DNA of 38,915 nucleotides from Lachnoclostridium sp. UBA2905 (GTDB taxonomy: Bacteria > Bacillota > Clostridia > Lachnospirales > Lachnospiraceae), in NCBI GenBank assembly GCA_002349525.1, contig DEDL01000018.1, forward strand, positions 116,988-155,902, given 5' to 3'. Positions 16,063 through 25,080 of this stretch are shown piece after piece. Position numbers and translations under genes: made by a program. How positions within the stretch are numbered: the stretch's first letter is position 1; each line of letters begins with the position of its first letter. The notes under the pieces are model-generated. The model was not told where the DNA came from. It worked only from the letters and a program-made list of their open reading frames with translations, and did not search any database.

Positions 16063-18702
16063 ATGCAACAGTATGGACTTAATGAATTAAGAGAAATGTT
16101 TTTGTCTTTTTTTGAGAAAAAGGGACATTTAAGAATGAACAGTTTTTCACTAATACCACATAATGATAAAAGTTTATTACTCATCAACTCTGGAATGGCT
16201 CCACTTAAGCCTTATTTTACAGGTCAGGAGATCCCACCAAGAAGAAGAGTTACAACTTGCCAGAAGTGTATTCGTACAGGTGATATAGAGAATGTAGGTA
16301 AGACTGCACGTCATGGTACATTCTTTGAGATGCTTGGAAACTTCTCATTTGGTGATTATTTCAAAAATGAAGCCATTGAATGGTCATGGGAATTTTTGAC
16401 AGAGGTAGTTGGTATCCCTGCTGACAGACTTTATCCTTCAGTATATGTAGATGATGATGAAGCATTTGATATATGGAATAAGAAAATCGGTATTTCTAAA
16501 GACCGTATTTTTAAATTTGGTAAGGAAGATAATTTCTGGGAGCATGGTTCAGGTCCTTGTGGTCCATGTTCAGAAATCTATTATGATCGTGGAGAAAAGT
16601 ATGGCTGTGGTAAACCAGGCTGTACAGTAGGCTGCGAGTGTGACAGATATATTGAAGTATGGAACAATGTATTTTCACAGTTTAATAATGATGGTGAGGG
16701 TCATTATACAGATCTTATCCAGAAGAATATTGATACAGGAATGGGATTAGAGCGTCTTGCTACAGTTGTTCAGGATGTTGATTCAATTTTTGATGTTGAT
16801 ACAATAAAGGCTATCAGAGATAAGGTCTGTGATATTGCTGGTGTGAAGTATATGGATAATCACAAGACTGATGTTTCTATCAGACTTATAACAGACCATA
16901 TCCGTTCAGTAACATTCATGATTTCTGATGGTATTATGCCTTCAAATGAGGGAAGAGGATACGTTCTTAGAAGACTCTTAAGAAGAGCTGCAAGACACGG
17001 AAGACTTCTTGGAATTAAGAATAGGTTCCTTACAGATGTATGTGAAGTTGTTATTCGTGAATCCAAGAGTGGATATCCTGAACTCATTGAAAAGAAGGAT
17101 TATATCTTCAAGGTAATCAATACTGAAGAGGATAATTTCAATAAAACAATTGACCAGGGCTTAAGCATTCTTTCAGATATGACTGCAGAGCTTGAGAAAT
17201 CAGGCAAAAAGGTTCTTTCAGGAGATAATGCATTTAAGCTTTATGACACATATGGATTCCCTGTAGATCTTACCAGGGAAATTCTTGAAGAAAAAGGCTT
17301 TGAGGTTGATGAGGAAGGCTTTACAAAGGCTATGGATATCCAGAGACAGACAGCTCGTGATGCAAGAGAAGTAAGTAACTTCATGGGAGCAGATGTTACT
17401 GTATATAATTCAATAGATGCCGGAATAGTATCAGAGTTTGATGGCTATGACAAGTATGAAAGAGATGGTAAGGTTCTTTGCCTTACAACTAATACTGAAA
17501 TCTGTGATGAATTACATGAAGGTGAAAACGGAACAATTATCGTTGATAAAACACCATTTTATGCTACCATGGGTGGACAGTGTGCTGATACTGGTATTAT
17601 AAGTCTTGGAGATGCAAGATTTGTTGTAGAAGATACAATTAAGATAAATGGTGACAAGATCGGTCATCTTGGTAGGGTTGAAAGCGGTTCATTTAAGGTT
17701 GGAGATACTGTTACTCTTACAATAGATGCTAAAAACAGAGATCTTACATGCAAGAACCACAGTGCAACACATCTTCTTCAGAAGGCTCTTAGAATGGTAC
17801 TTGGAAATCATGTTCAGCAGGCAGGTTCCATGAATGATGCTGAGAAGCTTCGATTTGACTTTACTCATTTTTCACCTGTTTCAGCTGAAGAGCTTGAGAA
17901 GGTTGAGAATATTGTTAATGATATGATAGAGAAGAATCTTCCTGTTAATACTGAGGTTATGTCAATTGACGAAGCTAAAAAGACTGGTGCAATGGCTCTC
18001 TTTGGTGAGAAGTATGGCGAAAGCGTACGAGTTGTTAAAATGGGAGATTTCAGTGTTGAGTTATGTGGTGGTACCCATGTTAAGGAAACAGGCTCAATCC
18101 GTGCCTTCAAGATTATATCTGAAGGTGGAGTTGCTGCCGGAGTAAGAAGAATTGAGGCCCTTACTGATAAGGCTGTATTTGAATATTATAAGGCTGTTGA
18201 AGAAAACCTTAAGCATGTTGCCAAAGCTCTTAAATCAGAGCCTGACAACCTTGTTAAAAAGGTTGAAGCACTTAATGAAGAGATCAGAACACTTCGCTCA
18301 ACTAATGAAAGTCTGAACAAAAAGCTTATTAACAGCTCATTAGATAATACACTTGCTGGCAAAAAAGATGTTGATGGAATTGCATTTATCCCAGTTAAGC
18401 TTGAAGGCCAGGATATGAATGCAATCAGAAGCTTAGGTGATTCAATTAAGGAAAAAGAAGGAACATGTGTTATTGTAATTGCTTCAGTTAATGAAGGAAA
18501 GGTTAACCTTCTTGCAATGGCATCAGATGATGCTGTTAAGAAGGGTGCCCATGCCGGAAACCTTATTAAGGAAATCTCCAAGTTAGTTGGTGGTGGCGGC
18601 GGTGGTCGTCCTAATATGGCGCAGGCAGGAGGCAAGAATCCTGATGGTGTTGATGCATGCTTAGAGACTGCATTGAAGGTTCTTGAATCACAGCTTGCAT
18701 AA
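16063..18702 (+). CDS. alaS: alanyl-tRNA synthetase
   Basis: This class II synthetase charges tRNA-Ala and edits mischarged Ser and Gly. The 879-aa protein is full length: catalytic domain from the N-terminus (LINSGMAPLKPYF, RRVTTCQKCIRTGDI, GNFSFGDYFK) and tRNA-recognition helices including GRGYVLRRLLRRAARHGRLLG. The editing domain has zinc-site motifs HSATHLL and CGGTHV, and the C-terminal C-Ala domain ends GGGGGGRPNMAQAGG. AGGAGG upstream of ATG 16063 is its ribosome site. It has its own consensus promoter. No clear terminator separates it from rpsU, which has its own promoter. Confidence 0.98.
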   Translation: MQQYGLNELREMFLSFFEKKGHLRMNSFSLIPHNDKSLLLINSGMAPLKPYFTGQEIPPRRRVTTCQKCIRTGDIENVGKTARHGTFFEMLGNFSFGDYFKNEAIEWSWEFLTEVVGIPADRLYPSVYVDDDEAFDIWNKKIGISKDRIFKFGKEDNFWEHGSGPCGPCSEIYYDRGEKYGCGKPGCTVGCECDRYIEVWNNVFSQFNNDGEGHYTDLIQKNIDTGMGLERLATVVQDVDSIFDVDTIKAIRDKVCDIAGVKYMDNHKTDVSIRLITDHIRSVTFMISDGIMPSNEGRGYVLRRLLRRAARHGRLLGIKNRFLTDVCEVVIRESKSGYPELIEKKDYIFKVINTEEDNFNKTIDQGLSILSDMTAELEKSGKKVLSGDNAFKLYDTYGFPVDLTREILEEKGFEVDEEGFTKAMDIQRQTARDAREVSNFMGADVTVYNSIDAGIVSEFDGYDKYERDGKVLCLTTNTEICDELHEGENGTIIVDKTPFYATMGGQCADTGIISLGDARFVVEDTIKINGDKIGHLGRVESGSFKVGDTVTLTIDAKNRDLTCKNHSATHLLQKALRMVLGNHVQQAGSMNDAEKLRFDFTHFSPVSAEELEKVENIVNDMIEKNLPVNTEVMSIDEAKKTGAMALFGEKYGESVRVVKMGDFSVELCGGTHVKETGSIRAFKIISEGGVAAGVRRIEALTDKAVFEYYKAVEENLKHVAKALKSEPDNLVKKVEALNEEIRTLRSTNESLNKKLINSSLDNTLAGKKDVDGIAFIPVKLEGQDMNAIRSLGDSIKEKEGTCVIVIASVNEGKVNLLAMASDDAVKKGAHAGNLIKEISKLVGGGGGGRPNMAQAGGKNPDGVDACLETALKVLESQLA

Positions 18703-18762
18703 GCGCATATGTGAAACAAGTATAAAGATATTATTAATTATTACCTGATAGGAAAATTTTCA

Positions 18763-18790
18763 TTGACGAATAGAAATTTTGTGTTATAAT
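18763..18790 (+). promoter_or_regulatory. sigma-A promoter of rpsU
   Basis: TTGACG (18763-18768) and TATAAT (18785-18790) are 16 bp apart. The predicted start near 18797 falls at the first strand of the leader structure described next. Confidence 0.82.
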
Positions 18791-18795
18791 ATTTG

Positions 18796-18843
18796 TTGTG
18801 CAAAATAAACCCAAACAGTTGTATTGAGCACAATCTACAACTG
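18796..18843 (+). promoter_or_regulatory. structured rpsU leader: two interleaved stems
   Basis: Stem A pairs TTGTGC (18796-18801) with GCACAA (18828-18833). Stem B pairs CAGTTGTA (18816-18823) with TACAACTG (18836-18843), 8 perfect base pairs. The strands alternate A-B-A'-B', so the stems form either an H-type pseudoknot or two competing hairpins. The 2-nt link between A' and B' is tight, which favours a switch. Stem B ends on the first base of the purine-rich GGAGGGAGG run before rpsU. This resembles autoregulatory leaders of ribosomal protein genes; the ligand is unproven. Confidence 0.5.
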
Positions 18844-18865
18844 GAGGGAGGTTAGGTGTGAGACT

Positions 18866-19042
18866 ATGTCAAATGTAATTGTAAAAGAGAATGAGACATT
18901 GGATAGCGCTTTACGTCGCTTTAAAAGAAATTGTGCAAAAGCTGGTATCCAGCAGGAAATTCGTAAAAGAGAACATTACGAAAAGCCAAGCGTAAGACGT
19001 AAAAAGAAATCCGAAGCAGCTCGTAAACGTAAGTATAAATAA
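18866..19042 (+). CDS. rpsU: 30S ribosomal protein bS21
   Basis: bS21 sits near the anti-Shine-Dalgarno end of 16S rRNA and aids initiation. The 58-aa product starts MSNVIVKENETLDSALRRFK and ends in the strongly basic tail typical of the family (RRKKKSEAARKRKYK). ATG 18866 is the conserved start; the frame is open back to a TTG at 18824, but that stretch is leader RNA. The best ribosome site is AGGTG at 18854-18858 (7 nt), with a stronger GGAGGGAGG further upstream at 14 nt. Its own promoter and terminator make it a monocistronic unit in front of the yqfC cluster. Confidence 0.97.
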   Translation: MSNVIVKENETLDSALRRFKRNCAKAGIQQEIRKREHYEKPSVRRKKKSEAARKRKYK

Positions 19043-19062
19043 TAATAATTATTGTGCTGTTG

Positions 19063-19095
19063 GACCTGATATATCTGATATATCAGGTCTTTTTT
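19063..19095 (+). terminator. intrinsic terminator of rpsU
   Basis: GACCTGATATA (19063-19073) pairs perfectly with TATATCAGGTC (19079-19089), leaving a 5-nt loop, followed by a run of T residues from 19090. It is a strong rho-independent terminator 20 nt after the rpsU stop. Confidence 0.93.
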
Positions 19096-19121
19096 CGTAC
19101 CCTTAAACATATAATTCAAAG

Positions 19122-19412
19122 ATGAAAAGTATATATAGGTCCTTTATGAAAAAGAAAAATAAATCGTATATAGCTAATCATCTGGGGATAAGTAATAATG
19201 TGGCACGGGAATATCCTGTTATAAAAGCATATGGCAATAAACATGTTTTCATAGAAAATTATAAAAACATTATTGAGTATACAGATGAATTGATTAAGGT
19301 TCAGAGCAAAGAGTATCGCATAGAGATTACGGGATCTGATCTTAACATCATTTTTTACCTTGAAAAGGATATGAGAATAGATGGTCTTATTAGAAGCATT
19401 CTAATTGGATGA
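19122..19412 (+). CDS. yqfC: sporulation protein YqfC (YabP/YqfC family)
   Basis: The 96-aa protein is a small YabP/YqfC-family member, recognised by the central NKHVFIENYKNIIEYTDELI region and the following beta-rich segment EYRIEITGSDLNIIFYLE. In Bacillus the yqfC-yqfD pair is transcribed in the mother cell under sigma-E. The start is uncertain: ATG 19122 and the in-frame ATG 19146 (MKKKNKSY, closer to family N-termini) both lack a good ribosome site. A sigma-E-like -10 (CATATAAT, 19108-19115) would put transcription at about 19122, which also favours 19146. It is followed by yqfD after about 50 nt. Confidence 0.8.
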   Translation: MKSIYRSFMKKKNKSYIANHLGISNNVAREYPVIKAYGNKHVFIENYKNIIEYTDELIKVQSKEYRIEITGSDLNIIFYLEKDMRIDGLIRSILIG

Positions 19413-19461
19413 AAAAGATTTATGTGTTCGTCAGATGGAATGACTAAGGGTGGTGAAAATG

Positions 19462-20682
19462 ATGCTTATAAAAATATACCGGTGGTTATGTGGATACTTA
19501 ATAATACGTGTTGAGGGAGGTTCTCCGGAAAGATTTATAAATCTTTGTAAATTTCATGCTGTAACCCTATGGAATATGTGGGTTGAAGATAAGACATATT
19601 ATTTTTGTATATCGATTAAAGATTTTAAAGGAATAAATGATATAGCTTTTAAAAGCAGAACATATCCAAGGATATACGTTAGATGTGGACTGCCCTTTTA
19701 TATAAAAAGGATTCTTGTGGAAAAAACACTTTTGCCTTGCTTTATATTATTTATTTTTACCTTGTATCTTATGACATCATTTGTATGGGATATTTCAATA
19801 ACGGGTAATCTAAGACACACCAGGGAAGAAATTGAGGAATATTTGGGAGAATGCGGGGTTAAAAGAGGAGTATTATCTAATAAACTTAATCTTAATAAGA
19901 CAGAAGAAAGTATACGCACAAAATTTAAGGATATTGGATGGGTTTCTGCATCCCTAAAGGGATGTAATATACATGTGAAGCTTTTAGAATCAGATGTAGT
20001 ACAGAATGACAGTAATGATGCGTCCTATTTTTCTCATATTACAGCATCATGTGATGGCAGGGTAGATAGTATCATAACAAGAAAAGGAATTCCCCTTGTA
20101 AAAAAAGGTGATACTGTTAAAAAGGGTGATATTCTTATAAAAGGCATAAGTGAGATAAAAGATGATTCTGGTAATATAATAGCAAGAAGACCTCTTTTTG
20201 CAGATGGAGATGTATCAATAATAGCAAATGTAGATTACAAAGCTTCATTTAATCTTGAATATGAGAAAAAGATTTACACCAGAAAAAAACAGACGGATTA
20301 TATTCTGGCATGGAAAAACACCAGAATGGAATTAAAAAATCCATTAAATAAATTGGAAAGTTATAAAAATTATGATATAATAACAGAGAATGTTTGCAAT
20401 GGATTAATAAGTAAAATTGACAGATATGAATATGACGTGATAAAGTGCAGATATTCTGAAAATGAAGCTCTTAAAAAAACAGAAAACATACTTAATCAAT
20501 ATATATGTGATAAGAATGAAGAGAATATTAAGCTTATAAACAGTGATGTAAAAGCGAAAATTTCAGATAAAGAGTGTATAGCATTTGGAACACTTACGTT
20601 TAAGGTGTTATCAATGGACAGAATTGCTGTGACAAGCGAAGAATGGAGCGTGACTAAGGTATATGACGGAGATGGTAATTGA
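19462..20682 (+). CDS. yqfD: sporulation protein YqfD
   Basis: YqfD is a mother-cell membrane protein needed for efficient sporulation in Bacillus; its molecular role is not settled. The protein (about 406 aa) begins MLIKIYRWLCGYLIIRVEGG, typical of the family, has one strong membrane segment at about 88-108 (PCFILFIFTLYLMTSFVWD), and ends in a large extracytoplasmic domain. ATG 19462 is chosen because AAGGGTGG at 19447-19454 is 7 nt upstream; GTG 19450 and ATG 19459 are alternatives. It follows yqfC and overlaps phoH by 20 nt, the conserved Firmicutes order. Confidence 0.9.
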   Translation: MLIKIYRWLCGYLIIRVEGGSPERFINLCKFHAVTLWNMWVEDKTYYFCISIKDFKGINDIAFKSRTYPRIYVRCGLPFYIKRILVEKTLLPCFILFIFTLYLMTSFVWDISITGNLRHTREEIEEYLGECGVKRGVLSNKLNLNKTEESIRTKFKDIGWVSASLKGCNIHVKLLESDVVQNDSNDASYFSHITASCDGRVDSIITRKGIPLVKKGDTVKKGDILIKGISEIKDDSGNIIARRPLFADGDVSIIANVDYKASFNLEYEKKIYTRKKQTDYILAWKNTRMELKNPLNKLESYKNYDIITENVCNGLISKIDRYEYDVIKCRYSENEALKKTENILNQYICDKNEENIKLINSDVKAKISDKECIAFGTLTFKVLSMDRIAVTSEEWSVTKVYDGDGN

Positions 20683-21673
20683 TATTCCGGCAAGTAGAGA
20701 GAATGATTTATTTGGAGAATATGACACATATATTTCAATGATTGAAAAGGCATTTGGAATAACATTTCTCAATAGGAATGGTGAATGTAAGATTGTTGGT
20801 GGAAAGACGAATGTGGAAAGAGGCGCCAGAGTCCTGAAACAGCTTATTGATCTTATCAACAATAAGGGAAAGGTGACAGACCAGACTGTAGCTTATGCTA
20901 TATCATTAGAGCTTGACAATGATGATGCATCAATTGCTGATATTGATTCAAACATTATATGTACAACTATTTCCGGAACTCCTATTAAACCTAAAACTGC
21001 AGGTCAGGAGAATTATATAAAACAGATGAAGGACCGGATGATTGTGTTTGGAGTTGGTCCTGCAGGAACCGGAAAAACCTATCTTGCCATGGCCATGGCA
21101 ATTAAGGCATTTAAGAATAATGAGGTTAATAAAATTATTCTTACAAGACCGGCAATTGAAGCAGGTGAGAAGCTTGGTTTTCTTCCAGGTGATCTTCAAA
21201 GTAAGGTTGATCCATATTTAAGACCTTTATATGATGCCCTGTATCAGATTATGGGCCCTGAAAGTTTTATGCGTAATATGGAAAAGGGTGCCATTGAGGT
21301 TGCTCCTTTAGCCTATATGAGAGGACGTACCCTTGATAATGCCTACATTATTCTTGATGAGGCACAGAATACAACTCCTGCGCAGATGAAGATGTTTCTT
21401 ACGAGAATCGGTTATGGGTCCAAGGTAGTTATAACCGGAGACCTTACCCAGAAGGATTTACCTGTTAATGCTGTATCAGGACTTGAGCACAGTATGAAAA
21501 TTTTAAGCAGGGTTGAAGAGATAGGATTTTGCAGGCTGACTTCTAAAGACGTTGTAAGGCATCCACTTGTTCAGAAAATTGTTAAGGCATATGATGATTA
21601 TGAACAAAAAGCCAATGCAAGAGCAGCAAGGAGAAAGCAGACTTCAAAAAATGATAAAAGAGAAAAGAGTTGA
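20663..21673 (+). CDS. phoH: PhoH-family ATPase (PhoL-like)
   Basis: The 336-aa protein has an N-terminal KH-like region (about 1-105) and a P-loop ATPase domain with Walker A G132-T139 (GPAGTGKT), Walker B ending D232-E233 (AYIILDEAQN) and the conserved GEKLGFLPGDLQSKVDPYLRP segment. Such proteins are thought to act on RNA and are nearly always next to ybeY, pointing to ribosome or rRNA maturation. ATG 20663 lies inside the 3' end of yqfD and its ribosome site is poor, suggesting coupling; the stop overlaps the TTG start of ybeY. The basic C-terminus (ARRKQTSKNDKREK) is typical. Confidence 0.94.
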   Translation: MTEMVIDIPASRENDLFGEYDTYISMIEKAFGITFLNRNGECKIVGGKTNVERGARVLKQLIDLINNKGKVTDQTVAYAISLELDNDDASIADIDSNIICTTISGTPIKPKTAGQENYIKQMKDRMIVFGVGPAGTGKTYLAMAMAIKAFKNNEVNKIILTRPAIEAGEKLGFLPGDLQSKVDPYLRPLYDALYQIMGPESFMRNMEKGAIEVAPLAYMRGRTLDNAYIILDEAQNTTPAQMKMFLTRIGYGSKVVITGDLTQKDLPVNAVSGLEHSMKILSRVEEIGFCRLTSKDVVRHPLVQKIVKAYDDYEQKANARAARRKQTSKNDKREKS

Positions 21674-22179
21674 TTAATACGGTTTTTTATGAAAATGAAA
21701 CTGAAAAGGAATTTGAAGGGATCAATGCAGAAGAATTGTGTGAAACCCTTCTTAATGAGGCATTGTCATACCTTAAATGTGAGTATGACTGTGAATGCAA
21801 CCTTTTGATTACTGATCTTATCGGAATACATGATATGAACAGGGAGATAAGAGGGATTGACAGGCCTACAGATGTTTTGTCATTCCCTATGATAGATTTT
21901 ACTTCGCCATGTGATTATGACTGTATAGATGAGGAAGATGTATCTATTTTTAATCCTGAAAGCGGAAGGCTAATGTTAGGTGACATTGTTATATGCTATG
22001 ACAAAGTTATTGAACAGGCAGCCTGGTATGGTCATTCAGTAAAAAGGGAATTTTCATTTCTGATTTTGCACAGTATTCTTCATTTGTTTGGATATGATCA
22101 CATGACAGATGAAGAAAGAATTGTTATGGAAGGTATTCAAAGGGATATTCTTAACAATCTTAATATTACAAGAGATTGA
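21670..22179 (+). CDS. ybeY: endoribonuclease / rRNA maturation factor YbeY
   Basis: YbeY is a zinc metalloprotein needed for 16S rRNA 3'-end maturation and ribosome quality control. The 169-aa protein has the signature H134-x3-H138-x5-H144 (LHSILHLFGYDHMTDEE), plus RPTDVLSFPM and the LGDIVICYD strand. It appears to start at TTG 21670, which overlaps the phoH stop (TTGA), with no strong ribosome site, consistent with translational coupling. A short insertion rich in Asp, Glu and Cys (about residues 79-97) is longer than in the E. coli protein. The order phoH-ybeY is conserved; the HD gene yqfF (pgpH), which separates them in Bacillus, is absent here. Confidence 0.95.
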   Translation: MINTVFYENETEKEFEGINAEELCETLLNEALSYLKCEYDCECNLLITDLIGIHDMNREIRGIDRPTDVLSFPMIDFTSPCDYDCIDEEDVSIFNPESGRLMLGDIVICYDKVIEQAAWYGHSVKREFSFLILHSILHLFGYDHMTDEERIVMEGIQRDILNNLNITRD

Positions 22180-22212
22180 TGGAATACCACGTTTATACTA
22201 TGGGGGTACTAT

Positions 22213-23379
22213 ATGAAAAAAGGGTTTAGTAAAAGATTTATGTATGTCTTCGTAATGAGTATTATGCTTACTGCTTTTCTTACGGGATGTTCTTCAAATG
22301 ATAAGAATGAAAGTGAGAAAACTGCTACAGAAACAGTGGCGCCGGCTGCAGATAATAATACTGCAGATAATGGTGGGAATGATGTTTTAACAACGGATAA
22401 TCAGATTGAGCAGGTTGAAACTGCATCCCCTGTTCCTGAAGGAATGGTAAAGAGTACACTTACAGGAAAATATGTTGATGAGAAAATTGCTAAGAAAAGA
22501 CCATATGCTGTTATGATTAATAATATTGAATATGCAGCAAGATTCCATAGTGGTTTATCAAAGGCTTCAATAATATATGAAGCCAAGGTAGAGGGTGGTA
22601 TCACCAGACTGATGGCCTTATTTGAGGATGTATCAAAGCTTAAGAAGATTGGTTCCATAAGAAGCGCCAGACATTATTTTGTAAGTGTTGCATCAGAGTA
22701 CGATGCTATATTTGTTCATTTTGGACATACTAAATTTGCATTAAAAAAGATAGACAAGCTTGGTGTGGATAATTTAAGCGGTTTGTCCGGATATGGTGGA
22801 ATGGTATTCTACAGGGACAAGAACATTAAGGCACCACATAATGCTTTTACAAGTAAAAAGGGACTTGAAGCAGGACTTAAACGTCTTAAATACAGGAAGA
22901 ACCATAAAAAGGATTACCAAGGGCATTTCCAGTTTTATGACCAGGATACAGATCTTGCAGAGGGAAAAGATGCTAATAAGGTTTCAATAAAATTTTCAGG
23001 ATATGCTAATCCATATTTTAAGTATAATGCAGAAAAAAAGCTTTATTACAGATATCAGTATGGTAAAAAACATATGGATACAGCTAATAATAAGCAGCTG
23101 TCATTTAAAAATATTATCATACAGTTTGTTGATGATGAACCTATTGTAAAGGGACATCCTAAGGATTACAGAACAATTAATTTTGAAAAGGCTTCCGGAA
23201 AGGGAAGATATATTACAAATGGTAAATCCATTAAAATCAGGTGGGAAAAAAACGAAAAAACAGGCTATATGAAATATTTTAATGAAGATGGTTCAGAACT
23301 TGTTATCAATCCGGGCAAAACTTATGTTGCGCTTTATCCGGATGAAGGTTCTGCTCTTAAAATTTCTGCCGGAATATAA
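22213..23379 (+). CDS. DUF3048 (YerB-like) lipoprotein
   Basis: The 388-aa protein has a lipoprotein signal peptide with lipobox LTGC (lipidated C26), then a low-complexity Asn/Asp/Thr linker (about 27-80), then the DUF3048 domain. Family landmarks are RPYAVMINNIEYAARFHSGL, IYEAKVEGGITRLMALFED, KKIGSIRSARHYFV and a C-terminal region ending KTYVALYPDEG. It should be anchored to the outer face of the membrane. The Bacillus homologue YerB has no firm function. GGGGGT upstream of ATG 22213 is the ribosome site. It follows ybeY by 33 nt and precedes the flippase gene by 20 nt, so it may belong to that transcript. Confidence 0.88.
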   Translation: MKKGFSKRFMYVFVMSIMLTAFLTGCSSNDKNESEKTATETVAPAADNNTADNGGNDVLTTDNQIEQVETASPVPEGMVKSTLTGKYVDEKIAKKRPYAVMINNIEYAARFHSGLSKASIIYEAKVEGGITRLMALFEDVSKLKKIGSIRSARHYFVSVASEYDAIFVHFGHTKFALKKIDKLGVDNLSGLSGYGGMVFYRDKNIKAPHNAFTSKKGLEAGLKRLKYRKNHKKDYQGHFQFYDQDTDLAEGKDANKVSIKFSGYANPYFKYNAEKKLYYRYQYGKKHMDTANNKQLSFKNIIIQFVDDEPIVKGHPKDYRTINFEKASGKGRYITNGKSIKIRWEKNEKTGYMKYFNEDGSELVINPGKTYVALYPDEGSALKISAGI

Positions 23380-23399
23380 TTGTAGAAAAGAGATGTATT

Positions 23400-25040
23400 A
23401 TGTCTGGAAAAAATGGAAAACAGGATAATTACATAAAACAGGGAACTATTTTGGCTGCAGCGTCACTTATAGTACGTATCATAGGAATGCTTTATCGTTT
23501 CCCTATGTCCAATATTATTGGTGAAGAAGGAAATGGATTATATTCAGTAGCCTTTGAAATATATGATATTATGCTTATAATATCCTCATACAGCCTTCCT
23601 CTTGCTATATCAAAGATTATATCTGCCAAAAGCAGTAAAAAAGAATACAAGGGTATTTTAAGGACATTTCGCTGTGCCTTTACATTTGCTTTTATAGCAG
23701 GTGCTATTGCTGGTCTCGTATTATTTTTTGGAGCACCATTATTTGAGAAAACACTTGCAGGAGGAAAGTATACGGGACTTGCCCTCCCATTAAGAGTTCT
23801 TGCTCCTACAGTATTTCTTGTGGCACTTATGGGTGCATTAAGAGGTCTCTACCAGGGAAAAGGGACTATGATGCCAACTGCAGTTTCGCAGATTATAGAA
23901 CAGATTGTTAATGCAGGTGTGAGTATATATGCTGCATATGCACTTGTTAAGGCCCATGAGACAGCGGCTGATGTGGCTGGATGGGGTGCAGCAGGTGGAA
24001 CAATGGGAACACTTTTTGGAGCCCTGTTCGGATTTGTAACGCTGGGACTTATATATTTCCTATTTAGACCTGTTATAGTAACACAGGCAAAAAGAGACAG
24101 ACATAAGAGAATTGAAAGTCAGGGTGAGATATATAAGCTTATAATTCTGACATCTGTGCCTATTATTTTAAGCCAGACAGTATATCAGATAAGCGGAATA
24201 ATAGATTATTCAATATTTGGAGGTATACAGTCTTCAAGGGGATTTAGTGATGTGGCTATTAAAACGGCAACAGGACTTTATAGTACTAAATACAGACTTT
24301 TAATAAGTGTTCCAATAGCAATTGCTACAGCAATGTCATCATCAATTCTGCCAAGTGTTGCATCATCCTTTGCCATAAATGATGAAGAGAGTATGAGCAG
24401 GAAAATAAGTCTTGGAATCAAATTTAACATGCTTATTGCTTTTCCTTGTTTTGCAGGACTTGCAGTATTAGCAAAACCAGTACTTATGATTCTTTATCCT
24501 TCACAGGATTATGTTACAGGTGGTTATCTGTTAGCAATTGGAAGTATTGCAGTTGTATTTTATGCGATTTCTAATATTTCAGGAGCAGTTCTCCAGGGAA
24601 TAGACAGAATGAGACTGCCGGTAATTCATTCGGCGATTGCACTTGTAGTACATGTTATTGTGGTATTTTTACTTCTCAAATTTACCAGCCTCGGAATAAT
24701 ATCACTTGTAATTGGTAACGTTATATTCCCTGTAATTGTCAGTATTCTTAACATAAGATCAATTATGTTATATACAAGCTATAGACAGGAATATATAAGG
24801 ACATTTGGAGTTCCACTTATATCCTCATTTATAATGGCTGCAATTACACTTGGATTGTATAAGCTTATATATGCATTATTCCCACATAACACAATAGTTG
24901 TTATCTTTGTGATTCCTGTGGCTGTTGTAGTATATTTTGCAATGTACTTCATTTTAAGAGGTGCAACAAAGGAAGAGGTTTATGAATTCCCAATGGGAGT
25001 AAGAATTGTAAGGCTTGCTTCAAGGTTTGGAGTTATGTAA
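23400..25040 (+). CDS. SpoVB/MurJ(YtgP)-type polysaccharide or lipid II flippase
   Basis: The 546-aa protein is a multi-pass MOP-superfamily exporter with about 14 hydrophobic segments. Its N-terminus (QGTILAAASLIVRIIGMLYR) matches the SpoVB/YtgP family, as do the GNGLYSVAFEIYDI segment and RGLYQGKGTMMPTAVSQIIEQ. Family members flip lipid-linked peptidoglycan precursors (MurJ/YtgP) or act in spore cortex formation (SpoVB); sequence reading alone does not separate them. It follows the YerB-like lipoprotein by 20 nt. Downstream is a long hairpin shared with the opposing zinc-ribbon gene. Confidence 0.88.
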   Translation: MSGKNGKQDNYIKQGTILAAASLIVRIIGMLYRFPMSNIIGEEGNGLYSVAFEIYDIMLIISSYSLPLAISKIISAKSSKKEYKGILRTFRCAFTFAFIAGAIAGLVLFFGAPLFEKTLAGGKYTGLALPLRVLAPTVFLVALMGALRGLYQGKGTMMPTAVSQIIEQIVNAGVSIYAAYALVKAHETAADVAGWGAAGGTMGTLFGALFGFVTLGLIYFLFRPVIVTQAKRDRHKRIESQGEIYKLIILTSVPIILSQTVYQISGIIDYSIFGGIQSSRGFSDVAIKTATGLYSTKYRLLISVPIAIATAMSSSILPSVASSFAINDEESMSRKISLGIKFNMLIAFPCFAGLAVLAKPVLMILYPSQDYVTGGYLLAIGSIAVVFYAISNISGAVLQGIDRMRLPVIHSAIALVVHVIVVFLLLKFTSLGIISLVIGNVIFPVIVSILNIRSIMLYTSYRQEYIRTFGVPLISSFIMAAITLGLYKLIYALFPHNTIVVIFVIPVAVVVYFAMYFILRGATKEEVYEFPMGVRIVRLASRFGVM

Positions 25041-25080
25041 GAAATAATTGTAAAGCAGACAGATGTATTAGATGTATATG

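Noticed and set aside
18186..18719. 177-codon open frame on the minus strand
   Set aside because: It is antisense to the 3' part of alaS, a Pro/Ser-rich shadow without a start context or known domain.
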